A stretch of DNA of 52,826 nucleotides. It comes from Candidatus Symbiopectobacterium sp. 'North America'. GTDB lineage: Bacteria > Pseudomonadota > Gammaproteobacteria > Enterobacterales > Enterobacteriaceae. Location of the stretch: assembly GCF_015762685.1 (NCBI RefSeq), contig NZ_PEHF01000032.1:1-52826 (forward strand), written 5' to 3'. Positions 9,246 through 20,024 of the stretch are shown piece after piece. A model generated the notes under the pieces. That model was not told the origin of the DNA. It searched no databases and was given only the letters and a program-made list of their open reading frames with translations. A program made the position numbers and the translations under genes. Position 1 is the stretch's first letter, and every line of letters starts with the position of its first letter.

Positions 9246-12200
9246 CTATTGTAATTGCTGATGCAACGACGGGGTAAATATCGCTGCGGTTTTTTCGATT
9301 GCAGGAGCCGAGCCACCGGTACTCGCCGTGTCTGGATGTATACCGATACCTTTCCAACTGCCGTGGTTAAACACCTCCATTGGCGTTAGCGACGGCAAGT
9401 AAATGCCGGAGAAAACGCTAGCGAGTGAGGACGAGCCACGCAATGCAGGATTCTTGCTAAAGCTTGGGAACGATCCCAATGAACTGTCAAACTGGGTACC
9501 GCTGCTGAGCGCCCGCACACCGGCGAAGGTTGAGGCTACCTCACTGGTTGGCACGTTGTCCGCTCCGCGTTCGTGACGCGAGGAGGTGAAGATAGTGGAC
9601 ATAATTGAACCTGCTGCGGTTGTATTTCCGGTATTGAAACTGCCTAGTGCGTTTGCTGAGAACAGTGAACTCAAGGTCTGTGGAGCATTTCCCGCTGTCA
9701 GGGATTGCGGCGTTTGGCTTTCTCCGGAAGGGGATACGCTGGTACCGGTGGTCACGCGGAACTGCGGATCGCCGTCCGGATCGCTAAAGGTACCGGCAGG
9801 AACGGTGAAGCTGAAGCTACCATCCTGCGCCACGCTCTATGCCGGGATCGGCGTTGCGACGACGGGCACGTCATTAACGTTGGTGACGGTCAGGGAGAAG
9901 TTGGTGCTGACCGGGTTAAAGCTCAGCCAACTAGGAAGCGGCGAGCCGTCTGCCAGCGTGGCGCTTAGGGTCAGCGTGTCACCATCTGGATCGCTAAAGG
10001 TACCGGCCGGAACGGTGAAGCTGAAACTACCATCCTGCGCCACGCTTTGTGTCGGGATAGGGTTCGCTATCACCGGAACGTCATTAACGTTGGTGACGGT
10101 CAGGGTAAAGCTGGTACTGACCGAGGCATCGCCGTCATTGGCAGTAACCTTGATGCTCAGCCTGCCGACATCGCCATTGCCCGGTGTACCGGAGAAGCAG
10201 CTGGTGGTCGGGTTAAAGCTCAGCCAGGCAGGCAGCGGTGAGCCGTCCGCTAGCGTCGCGGTCAGGGCCAGGGTATCGCCGTCCGGATCGCTAAAGGTTC
10301 CGGCGGGCACGGTGAAGTTCAGGCTGCCCTCCTGTGCCACGCTCTGCGCCGGAATCGGGGTTGTAACCACCGGCGCGTCATTGACGTTGGTGACGGTCAG
10401 GCTAAAGGTGGTGCTGACAGTGGCATTGCTTGGGTCGGTCGCCGTGACCTTGATGGTCAGGTTGCCGACATCGCCATTTGCAGGCGTGCCGGAGAAGGTG
10501 CCGGTGGCGGCGTTAAAGCTCAGCCAGGCAGGCAATGGCGAGCCGTCCGCCAGTGTGGCGCTTAGGGCTAGGGTATCGCCATCCGGGTCGGTGAAGGTGC
10601 CAGCGGGCACGGTGAAGTTCAGGCTGCCGTCCTGCGCGATGCTTTGTGCCGGAATGGCCGTTGCCACCACTGGCGCATCATTAACGTTGGTCACCGTCAG
10701 GCTAAAGCTGGTGCTGACCGAGGCATTGGTGGTATCCGTGGCAGTCACCTTGATGGACAGGCTGCCGACATCACCATTCGCAGGCGTGCCGGAGAAGGTG
10801 CCGGTGGTGGCGTTAAAACTCAGCCAGGCAGGCAACGGTGAGCCGTCCGCCAGCGTGGCGATCAGGGTCAGGGGATCACCATCCGGGTCGGTAAAGGTCC
10901 CTGCGGGCACGGTGAAGTTCAGACTGCCGTTCTGCGCCACGCTCTGTGCCAGGATGGTCGTCGCCACCACCGGGGGGGCCCGGTGACGATCGTCAACGTC
11001 GAGGTGGCGCTGCTGCTGGTATCGTCGTTCACTGTCACGGAAATGGTGCGCGCGCCTGCCGTTGGGGTAACGGCCGCATTCACATAGACAATCGCACGCA
11101 GCACCGCCTGGAAGGCTTCCTGCGTTGCACCCCCCGTCAGTGTCAGTGTTTGCCCATCGCTGGTCACATTGATGCCCGCAGCATGGGCTGCCAGCCGAGC
11201 AGATGGCCACAGTGACAAGGATTCGCTGGTGCTGTCCTGTACGCCCGTTAGCGACAGTGTCATGGTCCAAATACGGCTGCCGCCATCGGTTTGCGTGATG
11301 GTGGTCAGCGCATCGGAAATGGCGACGCCATTGCTCAGCCCGCTGTTGATCGTGGCTGAATAGTTATTGCCGCTGCTGCTGCCATTGAGGTCGACTTGTG
11401 GCGCGGTGCCAGAGGCGAATTGTGATTTAGGCACCGATATCGACATTGCCCTGTCGTACACGATCCAGCCCGCTTACATCGGTGTCACCCGTAACAAAGA
11501 AACGGCTGCCCTGATTGATGGCATTACTGGCACTTATGCCGGTCAATTGCACGGTGACGGTACCGGCGGCTCGTGTCACGCTATAGCTGCCAATGCCAGT
11601 CAATGTGCCTGTACTGTTCGCACTGAGACTGATGTTGTTGCCACCGATGTTGATAAATTCGCCACTATCGGTGACATTGGAAACGGTCAAGGTGAGTGAA
11701 CTGAAGGTCTGGCCGCTGTCGTTGGTATTGGCGGTAACGCCGCCGAACAGATCCACCGAGCCGGCCATGCCACCGATAAATACCGGGTTACTGCCGGTGG
11801 CGGTAAGGGTTGGCACATTACCAGCACTGGTGGTAATGGCATCGATTTTGACCACGCTAACGGTATTATTGCCGTTACTGTCCTTCGCCACCACATACAC
11901 ATCATACAGCGTGCTGGCAGCGAGACCGGTCAAGGTAAAACTGAAATCGTAGGGGACGCTGTTCAGTACCTGACTGCCCGATGCCGTGGCAGCCGTGCCG
12001 CTGGCGTTTTGTCCGGCAATCACTTGTGCGGCGGTTGGCGCACTGGCGCCATCGGCCACTATCACATAGTAGACATTACCGGCTTCACTGACGCTGCCGC
12101 TCAGATCAAAACCCCCGGGGGTGGCGTTGGCCACGGCGGGGGACTGGTCAAAACTGGGGGCGATATCATCGGTCACCGTCAACGTCACCACCTTGTCATA

Positions 12201-14121
12201 GGTGGCTTGGCCATCTGAGACCTGCAAGCGAATCGAATAGGTACCCGCTGCCATGGTGGCGGCATTGACGGCGCGCAGTTGGTTACCGCTGAGGGTGAAC
12301 AGGGCGTAGTCAGTACTGCCGGAGCCGCTGACCAGGCTGTAGGTAAAGCTGTTGGAATCCACATCGGTTGCTGACAATGACGTGACCGTGCCGTTGCTGC
12401 CCAGGGATTGGCCAAACACGGTATTCGACAGAGTGATATCGGTCGGTGCATCGTTGATGGGCGTCACCGTCACTGCGCTGCTTATATTGAGCGTAACACT
12501 GTTATTGCTGGTGCCCGAGTCGGTGAGTTGTGTCAGCGTGACGGTGCGAGTGGCATTGCCCGGATTGTCACTGCTGTTGCCGTAGGTCATGCCAGACAGC
12601 AAGCTGCTCATGTCACTATTGCTCAGTGTCGCCCTGGTAATGGTGACCGTGGCAAGGCCGCTGCTCAGACTGACACTGGCGGTGCCATGCAGGGTCAGGT
12701 ATTCCGTGCTGCCGGCCACATTGCTGACGGTAAAGACCGCACTGGCAAAAGTTTGCCCGTTGTCTTGGGTGTCGGCGCTGATACCGGTAAACAGGCCAAC
12801 TGCGGCACCGTTCTCAGTGAAGGTGGGGTTGGTTCCGCTCCCCGTGGCGGTAGGGACTGTATCGGTAGGTTGGCCCGAATTGGTCGAGGTAAAGTGCCAA
12901 ACCAGCACACCGTCACCCGACGTCATATTGGTGTTAACGTGAAAGGTGATGACTTGATCATTACCCGTCACCGTGGCAGAAATATCCGCCGCACTGGTGG
13001 TGGCCGCATTGTATTTGGTGACCGAGGTGATGGCCAGCAAAGTACCGCCATAGAAGGTGAAGTCAAAGGTGGTCAACCCATCACGTGTGAAGATGCCGTT
13101 ACTCATCGTCGTGGTAATGGTTGATGTGACGGGGTCAATGTCGGCATACCAGCTTGAATCCACCGTCGACGAGCCACCATCGAAAAACAGCTCAATCCCC
13201 GGGCCCACTGAATCGGAGGAATAGGTAATGCCATCGACGCTAAAACCGACTTTGGTGCCGCTAACATCAAGGGTGTGACGGTAACTGTCTATCTGTAGGG
13301 CACTGGTTTCGATAGCACCTCTGTGATTTTCCAGAACCCAATCACCGCCCAGCGCGCTGGCACCCATGGTATCTCTGGAGGCGGCCAAATCGGCGCCAGT
13401 GAGTTGAGCTAACAGAGTGACGAAGCTTTGACCGGAGTCCTGTGCCACATCACAGCCGTAAATCAGTAAATCACCCGAGTCTGTCAGGGCAGAGACCAGC
13501 GTTGCCAGATCGGCAGAGCGTGCATTGGTAGTATCACTGTCGAGTGTCAGGTTACCCAGCTGAATTTCACCTTCAGAGCCATGACTAAGGATATGAATGG
13601 CATCATAGCCGCTGTGACCCTGTGCCCACTGCACTAGTTGGCTGAGGCCATCTTTGCTGCCGTCAAACAGTTCGACTTCAATCCCCGCCGGCACGTTATC
13701 CACCAGCGTTTGATAATCGGTGACTGAGGTGTCGATAAACACCACTTCTTTGCGCACGGTTTCACCCACGACGGCAATATCGTGAGTGCCGCTGGTGTCA
13801 TAATGGCTGTCGGTCTGGCTGTGCTGAGTTTGGGTGCCATCACCAGCATGGGCTGCATTTTTGCTGTCAGTAGCGGCAGTGGGATTTGTATCGGGAGTTG
13901 TCTGCCTGATTGACGGTGGCGGCGACGGCACCATCAAACATCATGCGCGCTTCAAGCATGAAACCCAGCGGCGTTGGCGAGGTCGTGTTTAACGTAGCGC
14001 TGTTTTGAACACTGTTTCTGCGTGCCTGTAACAAGTGGTGCCATAACATAAAAAGTACCCCCGAAAACCCGAACCAGGTGACTACAGTGAGAGATACGTT
14101 GTGGGGAGACATAAACCACAT
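9246..14121 (-). pseudogene. Giant DUF4347 / Ig-like repeat adhesin, broken
   Basis: About 1,620 codons, readable only by joining several frames. The N-terminus has a hydrophobic stretch and the LEARMMFDGA motif (about 56-65) that precedes DUF4347 in many large exported proteins. DUF4347 follows, with ILSHG and IYGC. Next come SwmB/cadherin-type segments, then He_PIG (putative Ig) repeats of about 100 residues, then a C-terminal region ending at 9246. Damage: frameshift near 13884-13900, frameshift near 11440-11460, indel at a G7 run (10972-10978), and an amber at 9837-9839. Internal repeats show the amber replaces a CAG (Gln). One repeat is 210 rather than about 300 bp long. Intact homologues are surface or secreted adhesins. 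The neighbouring adaptors and TolC-like gene suggest it is the exported substrate; that is inference. Confidence 0.78.
9780..10975 (-). repeat. Tandem Ig-like (He_PIG) repeats inside the adhesin
   Basis: The segment encoding the end of one unit (LTVTNVND) recurs at 10679, 10379, 10082 and 9872 on the plus-strand coordinate, giving periods of 300, 297 and 210 bp. Units share PAGTFxDPDGD and SPLPxWLSFN. The 210-bp unit lacks the stretch between LSFNP and VSTNFSLTV. Confidence 0.85.
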
Positions 14122-14285
14122 GTAACAAAGTTATTATTGAACAGTTGTTTTATTATATTTGTGTAAATTTAAGTTAAAAACTTATCCTTGGAAATACTGT
14201 TTATGTAATAAATGTTAGAAAAAGGTTTCTTTTTTTACGTTCTCAATTCACGCTGTAGTTGGACAAGGAATAACCAATGAAACCG

Positions 14286-14320
14286 CCGTCGATCGACATA
14301 AACTGCAATGTCATCGACGG
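14286..14320. terminator. Long hairpin after the collar-domain gene
   Basis: CCGTCGAT-C-GACAT pairs with ATGTC-ATCGACGG, 13 bp with one bulge. It lies just past the stop of the collar-domain gene and before the adhesin. There is no good T-run on either side, so termination is only a guess. Confidence 0.4.
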
Positions 14321-14339
14321 CATTTAGCACGCAATAGCG

Positions 14340-15143
14340 CTACGGACGTTCAGGGTAGATCCCTTGTGCTGCAATGCAAGCGGTGAGCCCTAGTGCCGGA
14401 TCGCGAACGGAGAAGGGCGTATTGGCACCGGTATTGCCGACCACCACCTCCGGCACTTTAAATGAGAACGATGGAATGGTGGGGCTACCTGTAACCCCTA
14501 CGTCGGCTGGCAGCGTGGAGCCAGCCGCCGGTTTGGTTTGCACATAGGGGCCTTTGAACGTGGCATTTTGTGTGCCCGCCCCGACAGGAACCGTGGCACT
14601 GATGGCTGACAGATAATTAAGGCCTGCTAAGGGCGCAACTCCACCGCTGGTGGGTGCTGTGGTCGAGAGAGGGAGCGTGGCCGTGACGTTTAACGTTCCC
14701 GGAATGGTAGAGACGGTCACATTATTATTAGCGGGCTGCACCGTGGTGACGCCATGGGAGTGCATCGCCAGATTGTTGACCGTCAACGTAGCTGTTTCCG
14801 CACCGAGCATTTGGCCGCGGACCACGTTAACGCTCAGGCCAGTTCATTGACCGACGCCGACGGCGCTGCGGCCTCGCAGATCAGGAACACCAAAGGTGCC
14901 CGCGGAAACCTGCCCACCATAAATGTTGCCGAGCAGTGAGAAGAGGGCTTGATTGGCGTTGATTTGCAGTAGCTGTCCATCCGCACGAACGAATCCGCGA
15001 GGACAAAAGTCGGTGGCCATATAGCAGACGGAGCCCACTAAAGGTTCTGAGGCACACGCGGAAGCGTCTTCAGCGTGGAATAGCACAATAGCCAGAGACG
15101 TTGCCAGGGCGGACTTGGCGAATAATGATGCGGTTAATTTCAT
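14340..15143 (-). pseudogene. Secreted phage tail-collar-domain protein with in-frame TGA
   Basis: About 267 codons. A Sec signal peptide covers residues 1-30 (cleavage near SACA). It leads into a tail-collar (microcystin-dependent MdpB type) domain: GSVCYMATDFCPRGFVRADG, then GTFGVPDLRGRSAVGVGQ. A TGA at 14844-14846 interrupts this domain in frame; the next codons read TGLSVN, so the usual GQGTGLS segment has probably lost a Gly codon (GGA to TGA). The frame stays open to 14340. A collar domain behind an export signal means a cell-surface or extracellular protein, not a phage structural gene; no other phage gene is nearby. It may be a second cargo of the flanking export locus. Confidence 0.72.
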
Positions 15144-15451
15144 ATTGACTCTCCTTGCAATAACACAGCTTCAGGGAACAACATGGATTTGCACTAAATT
15201 AATTCGCTTTCTTATTATTTCATTGAATGATTAAATTCATAAAAGACAGCCACTTAAATACCATAGCTCAGCGACTCTGATTTGTTAGTTGCAAAAGAAA
15301 AAAAGTTAACCGGCGTAAAACAAACCTGACCGTGAGGTAGGTTCATGGGCGTGAATCATGCTGTTTTCTATTAATGGGATATGCTGGCTCTTTAATGAAT
15401 TCGCCACGTGTTGATAAAAGCAGCGGGATGTAACTGTGCATTGGTCCGTGG
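15144..15451. other. 308-base AT-rich gap upstream of the collar gene
   Basis: No convincing coding sequence on either strand. The AT-rich stretch around 15190-15260 should hold the promoter of the collar-domain gene, but no site stands out. Confidence 0.4.
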
Positions 15452-17558
15452 TCAAAACCCACTTTCGCGTATGCCCAGTGCGGTAACACGTCGCCATATT
15501 GCACCCAGCAACGATTCTTTCTCACCTTGCAAAATAACGCTGCCGCGTAAAGGTTGTTGTGGCAATCGGGTTTCCGACACCAGCGAGAAGCGCACGCTGT
15601 AGTGCGCTTGCACTGGTTAAGTATATTGCTGGCTATCGCGGCGCACAGCAATGGGGCCATGGCGGTCAGAGGCCAGCATTTCCTGTTGCAGATAAGCGCT
15701 GCCGGTAGGCGCAATCGTCTGTAAGCGGACGGCCTGACGTGGAAAGGCCGGGTCGTCTGCAAGGAAGACGCCCTTCATCTCTGGCTGGGTGCGCGTCAGG
15801 CGATCTTCGAGAATATAACCTATCACTCGCCCTTGACGGGGGTCTATGAGCCGCAATAGAGGGGTATCGGCAGTCACCCAGCGGTCAGGGGTGGTATCCC
15901 GGGCAATATCGCGCACTACCCCGGCTTGTGGTGCACGTAACACTAAGCGTTGCTGCTGTGCGGCCAATCCCCGGTAGCGAGCCAGTGATTCCGCCAACTG
16001 CCTGTCGAATACCTGCTTTTCGCTGGCCGTCTCCTGTCGAACGGCTCCCCGCCGTAACTGTTGCTGCAACAGTGCAATACGCTGGCGCTCAATCTCAAGA
16101 CGGTAATCGAGATCGCTTGATCCCAGCTCCAGTAAGATGTCTCCGGCATTGACTTGCTGACCATCGGTCACATAGAGGCGTTTTACCTGTGCGGGCAGCG
16201 GTGAGTAAAGGGTACTGACGTTGGCGGCTTCCAGTACCGCCGGGATATGCACACTACCTCGCCAGGGATAAAGCAGAATAAACAGCACAAACAGGAAAAA
16301 CAGTATGGTACGCAACAGGGATGCAGGCTGTATGGATGAGCGCATAGACCACCAGATATAGGCTTCTTTTAAGACAGGCAACGCAATAAACCAGGCAATC
16401 TCAATCAGCATCAGGCCGATACCGATAACCTTGATGAAAAAATGATATACCACCAATGCTATGCCAAAAAAAAAGGAAGAAACGCCAGATCCACGAGGTG
16501 TATCCCCAGATAAGCAGTTTACGTTGCAGGTTCGGCGACCAGGTTTCCGGCGGCGGATGTCCGTAGCCAAACAGGCTTTCACGCAGCCGCCAACGGCACA
16601 GGGCGTAAGCACTCTCCTGTAAGTTTTACACGCGCCATAGATCGCTCAATAAAAAGTAACCGTCAAAGCGCATCAGGGGATTCAGGTTTACCGCCAGTGT
16701 GGTGACCCAGGTCGCACTGGAGAGCATAAAGGTCGCTGTGCGCATTGGACCATCGGGCAGCAACGCCCAAACCAACAGTGCAATCCTGGCCAGCAGCATT
16801 TCGGCCAGAATGCCGCCAGCGCCAATCAAGAGGCGTGAGCGCCGATCCTTGAGTTTCCAGGCATCGCTAACGTCGGTGTAGAACAAGGGAAACAAGACAA
16901 TAAACGCCACCCCCATGCTCTGCACCCGGCAGCCAGCGCGCTTCGCCATAAAAGCGTGGCCCAACTCGTGAATGAATTTGGCAAACACCAATGACAGACC
17001 GAATACCGCCATGCCGGGCAAGCTGAACAGATGAGGAAATGCATGGGTATAGCGCACCCAGTCACGGCTGACCAGAAACAGGCCTAATGCCATTAGCAGC
17101 GGAAACACGCCAATAAGAAAAAACGGGCCGTAACGCTGTAACCAAGGCCAGCAACGATTGAGCATGGGATCTGGACGCCACAAAGGAATGCGGAAAAACA
17201 GATATTGATGCAGCACGTTTTTCCATAGACTGGTTCGCAGCGCGCGTGCTTTGTCCAGATAGCGCTGACGCTGCTGTGCATCCCCGGCACTGACCAAATC
17301 GTGCTGACGCAGAAACTGTAACAGTTGCTCCAGTTCCTTTATCCGCAACGGCAACCCCGGTTCCTGATTGTCGGCATCCAGAATCTGCTGCGGGTGGCGC
17401 AGCGACCAATGGCGCAGCATCCGGATTGCGGATGGCGCCAGATTGAAGTAACGCCCGGTGACCGGATCGGAAAGCACCCATTGTGGTGCACCGTTGATGC
17501 CGGGGGCGGATTCTGTCAATTGAAGATCGGCGCGCAGTGCCGGCAACAGCGGATTCAT
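15452..17558 (-). pseudogene. PqqD-like / M50 metalloprotease / HlyD fusion, broken
   Basis: About 700 codons. N-terminal winged-helix region resembling PqqD (residues 1-100); multi-pass membrane domain with the zinc motif HELGH at 197-201 and the third-ligand motif NPLMRFDG at 293-300, both intact; then more membrane helices and a HlyD/lipoyl-type adaptor with a hairpin coiled coil. Intact relatives are annotated as peptide zinc metalloproteases. Three lesions: TAA at 16626-16628 just after DLWRV; one extra base in the A9 run at 16466-16474 (eight would restore frame); TAA at 15617-15619 about 55 codons before the natural TGA at 15452. It overlaps the upstream GAF-HlyD gene by ATGA, so they were co-translated. 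Fusion of protease and adaptor suggests cargo processing during export. Confidence 0.78.
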
Positions 17559-18889
17559 AGCCCGATGGCCTGGCGGATCACAGCCAGCGGCCGACGAAAC
17601 AGATAAACCGCCAACGGAACGTATTCGCCGGACAGCTTGGCAGTACCGCGCAGGCCAATACGCGGCGGTGCATCGGTAAAGCGACCATCCAGCCGATAAG
17701 CCAGATTCCCTGCCGGCGTCAGCTCTGATTCATAGGCGATACGCGCCAACTGCGCGGCATGGGGCGTCAAGGGATCGCTGTCGAGGAACAATGTGATGGG
17801 GGCATCATGCTGCAACTGAATGGCATCGCCGACATCCAACTCGATACGCAATGCGGCCAGCATCGGGTCCGCCAGTTCCATTAACCGTTCACCTGTGCGC
17901 ACGGGTTTTCCCGTCCAACGGTCCGCGTCGGCGAATACGGCGATACCCTCTCGATCCGCACGAATCTCCGAACGGTTAAGCAGGACAGTGGCATAATCGC
18001 GCTCGGCGCGCTTTTGCTCTATCTGAGCAGACAGGAAATCCAGACGCGCTTTGGAATCCGCATCCTGAAACGCACTCTGTGAGCTGGCGCGGTATTCCGC
18101 TTCGGCGACGTTAAGTGCTCGCTCAGCCACATCAGCTTGTTCTTTTAGGCTGGTGTCATCAAAACGTACCAGTACATCGCCCTGATGGACACGTTGGTTC
18201 GGTTGTACGACGAAAGATTGAATCACGCCATCCAGCGGAGCTGCCACGATGCGGCCCTGATGAGGGACAACTTCCGCAGGCGCGAGCACAGACTGACGTA
18301 CCGGAATAAACAGGCAGGCGACGACCAGCAGCAGCGGCACAGCGATTTTCCAGCTAGACCGGCGTTTGCGCCAGCGAGAGGTTTGTGGCTCAAGCGCTAA
18401 CCATGCATGGCTAAAGGCACCACCGAGTTGCTCTGCCAGTATCCGATCGGCGTTTTGCCACAGCTGCTCACGCGCATACCAGATGCCCCCAAAGGTGTTA
18501 CCTTTACGATCAGTTAGCGGTGACCACAGCGCTTCGGGAGCGGGTAACGTTTGCCAGTCACGACGGCTCTGTTCATCAAGCAGTGTGGCCTCGATCACCG
18601 CGCATTGCTGAAATCTGTCGTTATCTGCTGCTTGCCATTGGGTGCAAGCACGCTCAATAAACGCGACAAAGGGGGCATGAGGCGCAGGCTGTGTTACACC
18701 GGTCACTGCGCGTACTCGACCATTAATGATCAAGGCCGCGTGGCGAAAGCCAAAAAGAGGCTGCCTGTCGTTGACGATACAATACGCCAACTCGTCGCTG
18801 GTGGCAGCTGCGCGAGCCTGACGTTCTACATAAAGAAAACGGGCGAAGACTGCGGCACTGGTCGTGGTGGACGAGGCGGCGCTGGTCAC
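17555..18889 (-). CDS. GAF-like domain / HlyD-family membrane fusion protein
   Basis: 444 residues, open throughout. Residues 20-165 look like a GAF sensory domain (SPLTDRKGNTFGGIWYAR near 123-140). A basic patch and a single membrane helix (about 181-197) follow, then a periplasmic HlyD-type adaptor with the lipoyl half-motif VVAPLDGVI, a coiled-coil hairpin (about 245-300) and a beta-barrel end. Topology predicts GAF in the cytosol and the adaptor in the periplasm. The start is GTG overlapping the upstream stop (GTGA), and the end overlaps the M50-HlyD start (ATGA), so three genes form a tight operon. It is the only undamaged gene of the locus, but its partners are broken. Ligand of the GAF-like domain unknown. 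Confidence 0.8.
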   Translation of the reverse strand: MTSAASSTTTSAAVFARFLYVERQARAAATSDELAYCIVNDRQPLFGFRHAALIINGRVRAVTGVTQPAPHAPFVAFIERACTQWQAADNDRFQQCAVIEATLLDEQSRRDWQTLPAPEALWSPLTDRKGNTFGGIWYAREQLWQNADRILAEQLGGAFSHAWLALEPQTSRWRKRRSSWKIAVPLLLVVACLFIPVRQSVLAPAEVVPHQGRIVAAPLDGVIQSFVVQPNQRVHQGDVLVRFDDTSLKEQADVAERALNVAEAEYRASSQSAFQDADSKARLDFLSAQIEQKRAERDYATVLLNRSEIRADREGIAVFADADRWTGKPVRTGERLMELADPMLAALRIELDVGDAIQLQHDAPITLFLDSDPLTPHAAQLARIAYESELTPAGNLAYRLDGRFTDAPPRIGLRGTAKLSGEYVPLAVYLFRRPLAVIRQAIGL

Positions 18890-19662
18890 TTCGCCTCCGG
18901 GAACTGCGCAGTACCACTCATTCCGGCCATCAGGCTCTGATCGGGATGCGCAAGGGAGCCTGTCAGGCCGAGGGTCTGGCTGCTCTCATCAATACGCGCT
19001 CCCAGCCTTGCCACTGTGGCTTGCAGCGGCTTGCCCGTTTCGTCGGGTGTGAACGTGAAGGTTAAACCGGGCCTTAATACTGACAGCAGGCGTGACGACA
19101 CCAGCAAATTAATTTCCAGATGGCGGTTATTCACGACATCCAGCAGCGGTGCTCCCTGCGCGACACTCTCATAGGTCTAGGCGCGGCGTTTAACGACTTG
19201 TCCATCAAACGGGGCGTTGATGCGACAACGGCTGACTTGAATCTGGTACACCTGACTTTCCGCTTGCGCCTGAGCAAGATGGGCGGCCGACAATGCCACG
19301 GCGTGTTTACCGACGGATTTCAGTTGGGCCAGTTGCTGGTTTTGGTTCAATTCAGCCTCTGCCGCTTGCGATGCGTTGAGTTGCGCTTGATAAATGGCAC
19401 AATCAAAACGCACGACGACGTCACCTTTTTTAAAGGCTTCCCCTTCCTTGAACGGCATCTCGACAATGCGTCCCAGCAGATCGTTGGAGAGGGTGGCTTG
19501 ATCGACCGCGACCAAAATGCCGCGTGCTTGAGTATCGGTGCGGTTAATCGGTGCATTGCCAGCGACAGTGGGGGTGAGCAACGGATCCGAGACATTCGCT
19601 CGCGCTGGCTGAAGCAGTGAACCAAGAAAAAGCAGACCTACCGTACAGTGGTAACCCAACAT
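18886..19662 (-). pseudogene. Periplasmic adaptor (HlyD/RND membrane-fusion type) with in-frame amber
   Basis: About 258 codons. A signal peptide (residues 1-22, ending PARA) is followed by a lipoyl half-motif (DLLGRIVEMPFKEGEAFKKG), a coiled coil rich in Ala and Gln, the second half-motif (INAPFDGQVVKRRA) and a beta-barrel domain. TAG at 19177-19179 falls just after the second half-motif; the frame then continues TYESVAQGAPLLDV to the stop at 18886. The codon is one base from CAG. ATG 19662 is preferred; a GTG at 19677 is in frame. It is the first gene of the export operon. Without readthrough the product lacks the domain that contacts its partners. Confidence 0.8.
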
Positions 19663-20024
19663 GTTAACTCTATTCACTCTCGCCTGCCTTTCCTGCGAAG
19701 GTCGTGTTTAACACCGGGAATACACGATGGAATTCGGTGTTACGTTTTGTTAATTGTTTGTATTTTAATGTTTCGCAGTATAGCAAATGGAGCCAAAGGC
19801 GGAAGAGGAAGCCAATCGGTTACGGGAAAAATCTTGGCGAGATAGCGACATTCGTACCTGTAATTTCACGCTTCAAGCCCGGCCTTATCGCTGAAGGGCG
19901 TTCCCTTAAAATTTCATTGCGCTGGTTATGAAATAATCATTTTCACACAAGTTGTCGCTGTCTTGGCAACCTACATAGTTGTTAGTCATGAAATGATGAG
20001 CAATCAACCAAAGGTACAAGCGTA
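19663..20024. other. Divergent intergenic region
   Basis: 362 bases between the export operon (minus) and the unknown 411-residue gene (plus). It is AT-rich around 19740-19780 and 19925-19950 and should hold both promoters. I see no clear operator or repeat. Confidence 0.4.

Noticed and set aside
9586..10986. Long plus-strand open frame (466 codons) through the adhesin repeats
   Set aside because: It is the antisense shadow of the He_PIG repeats; its sequence is itself repetitive with the same period, and the opposite strand carries the recognisable domains.
15306..15762. Small minus-strand frames downstream of the M50-HlyD gene
   Set aside because: They are alternative frames of the 3' end of that gene and of the AT-rich gap; the true C-terminus is read in another frame to 15452.
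19965..19993. Hrp-box-like GGCAACC-N15-CATGAAA before the unknown gene
   Set aside because: The left half has an extra base and the right half lacks the CCAC core, so it does not meet the consensus.
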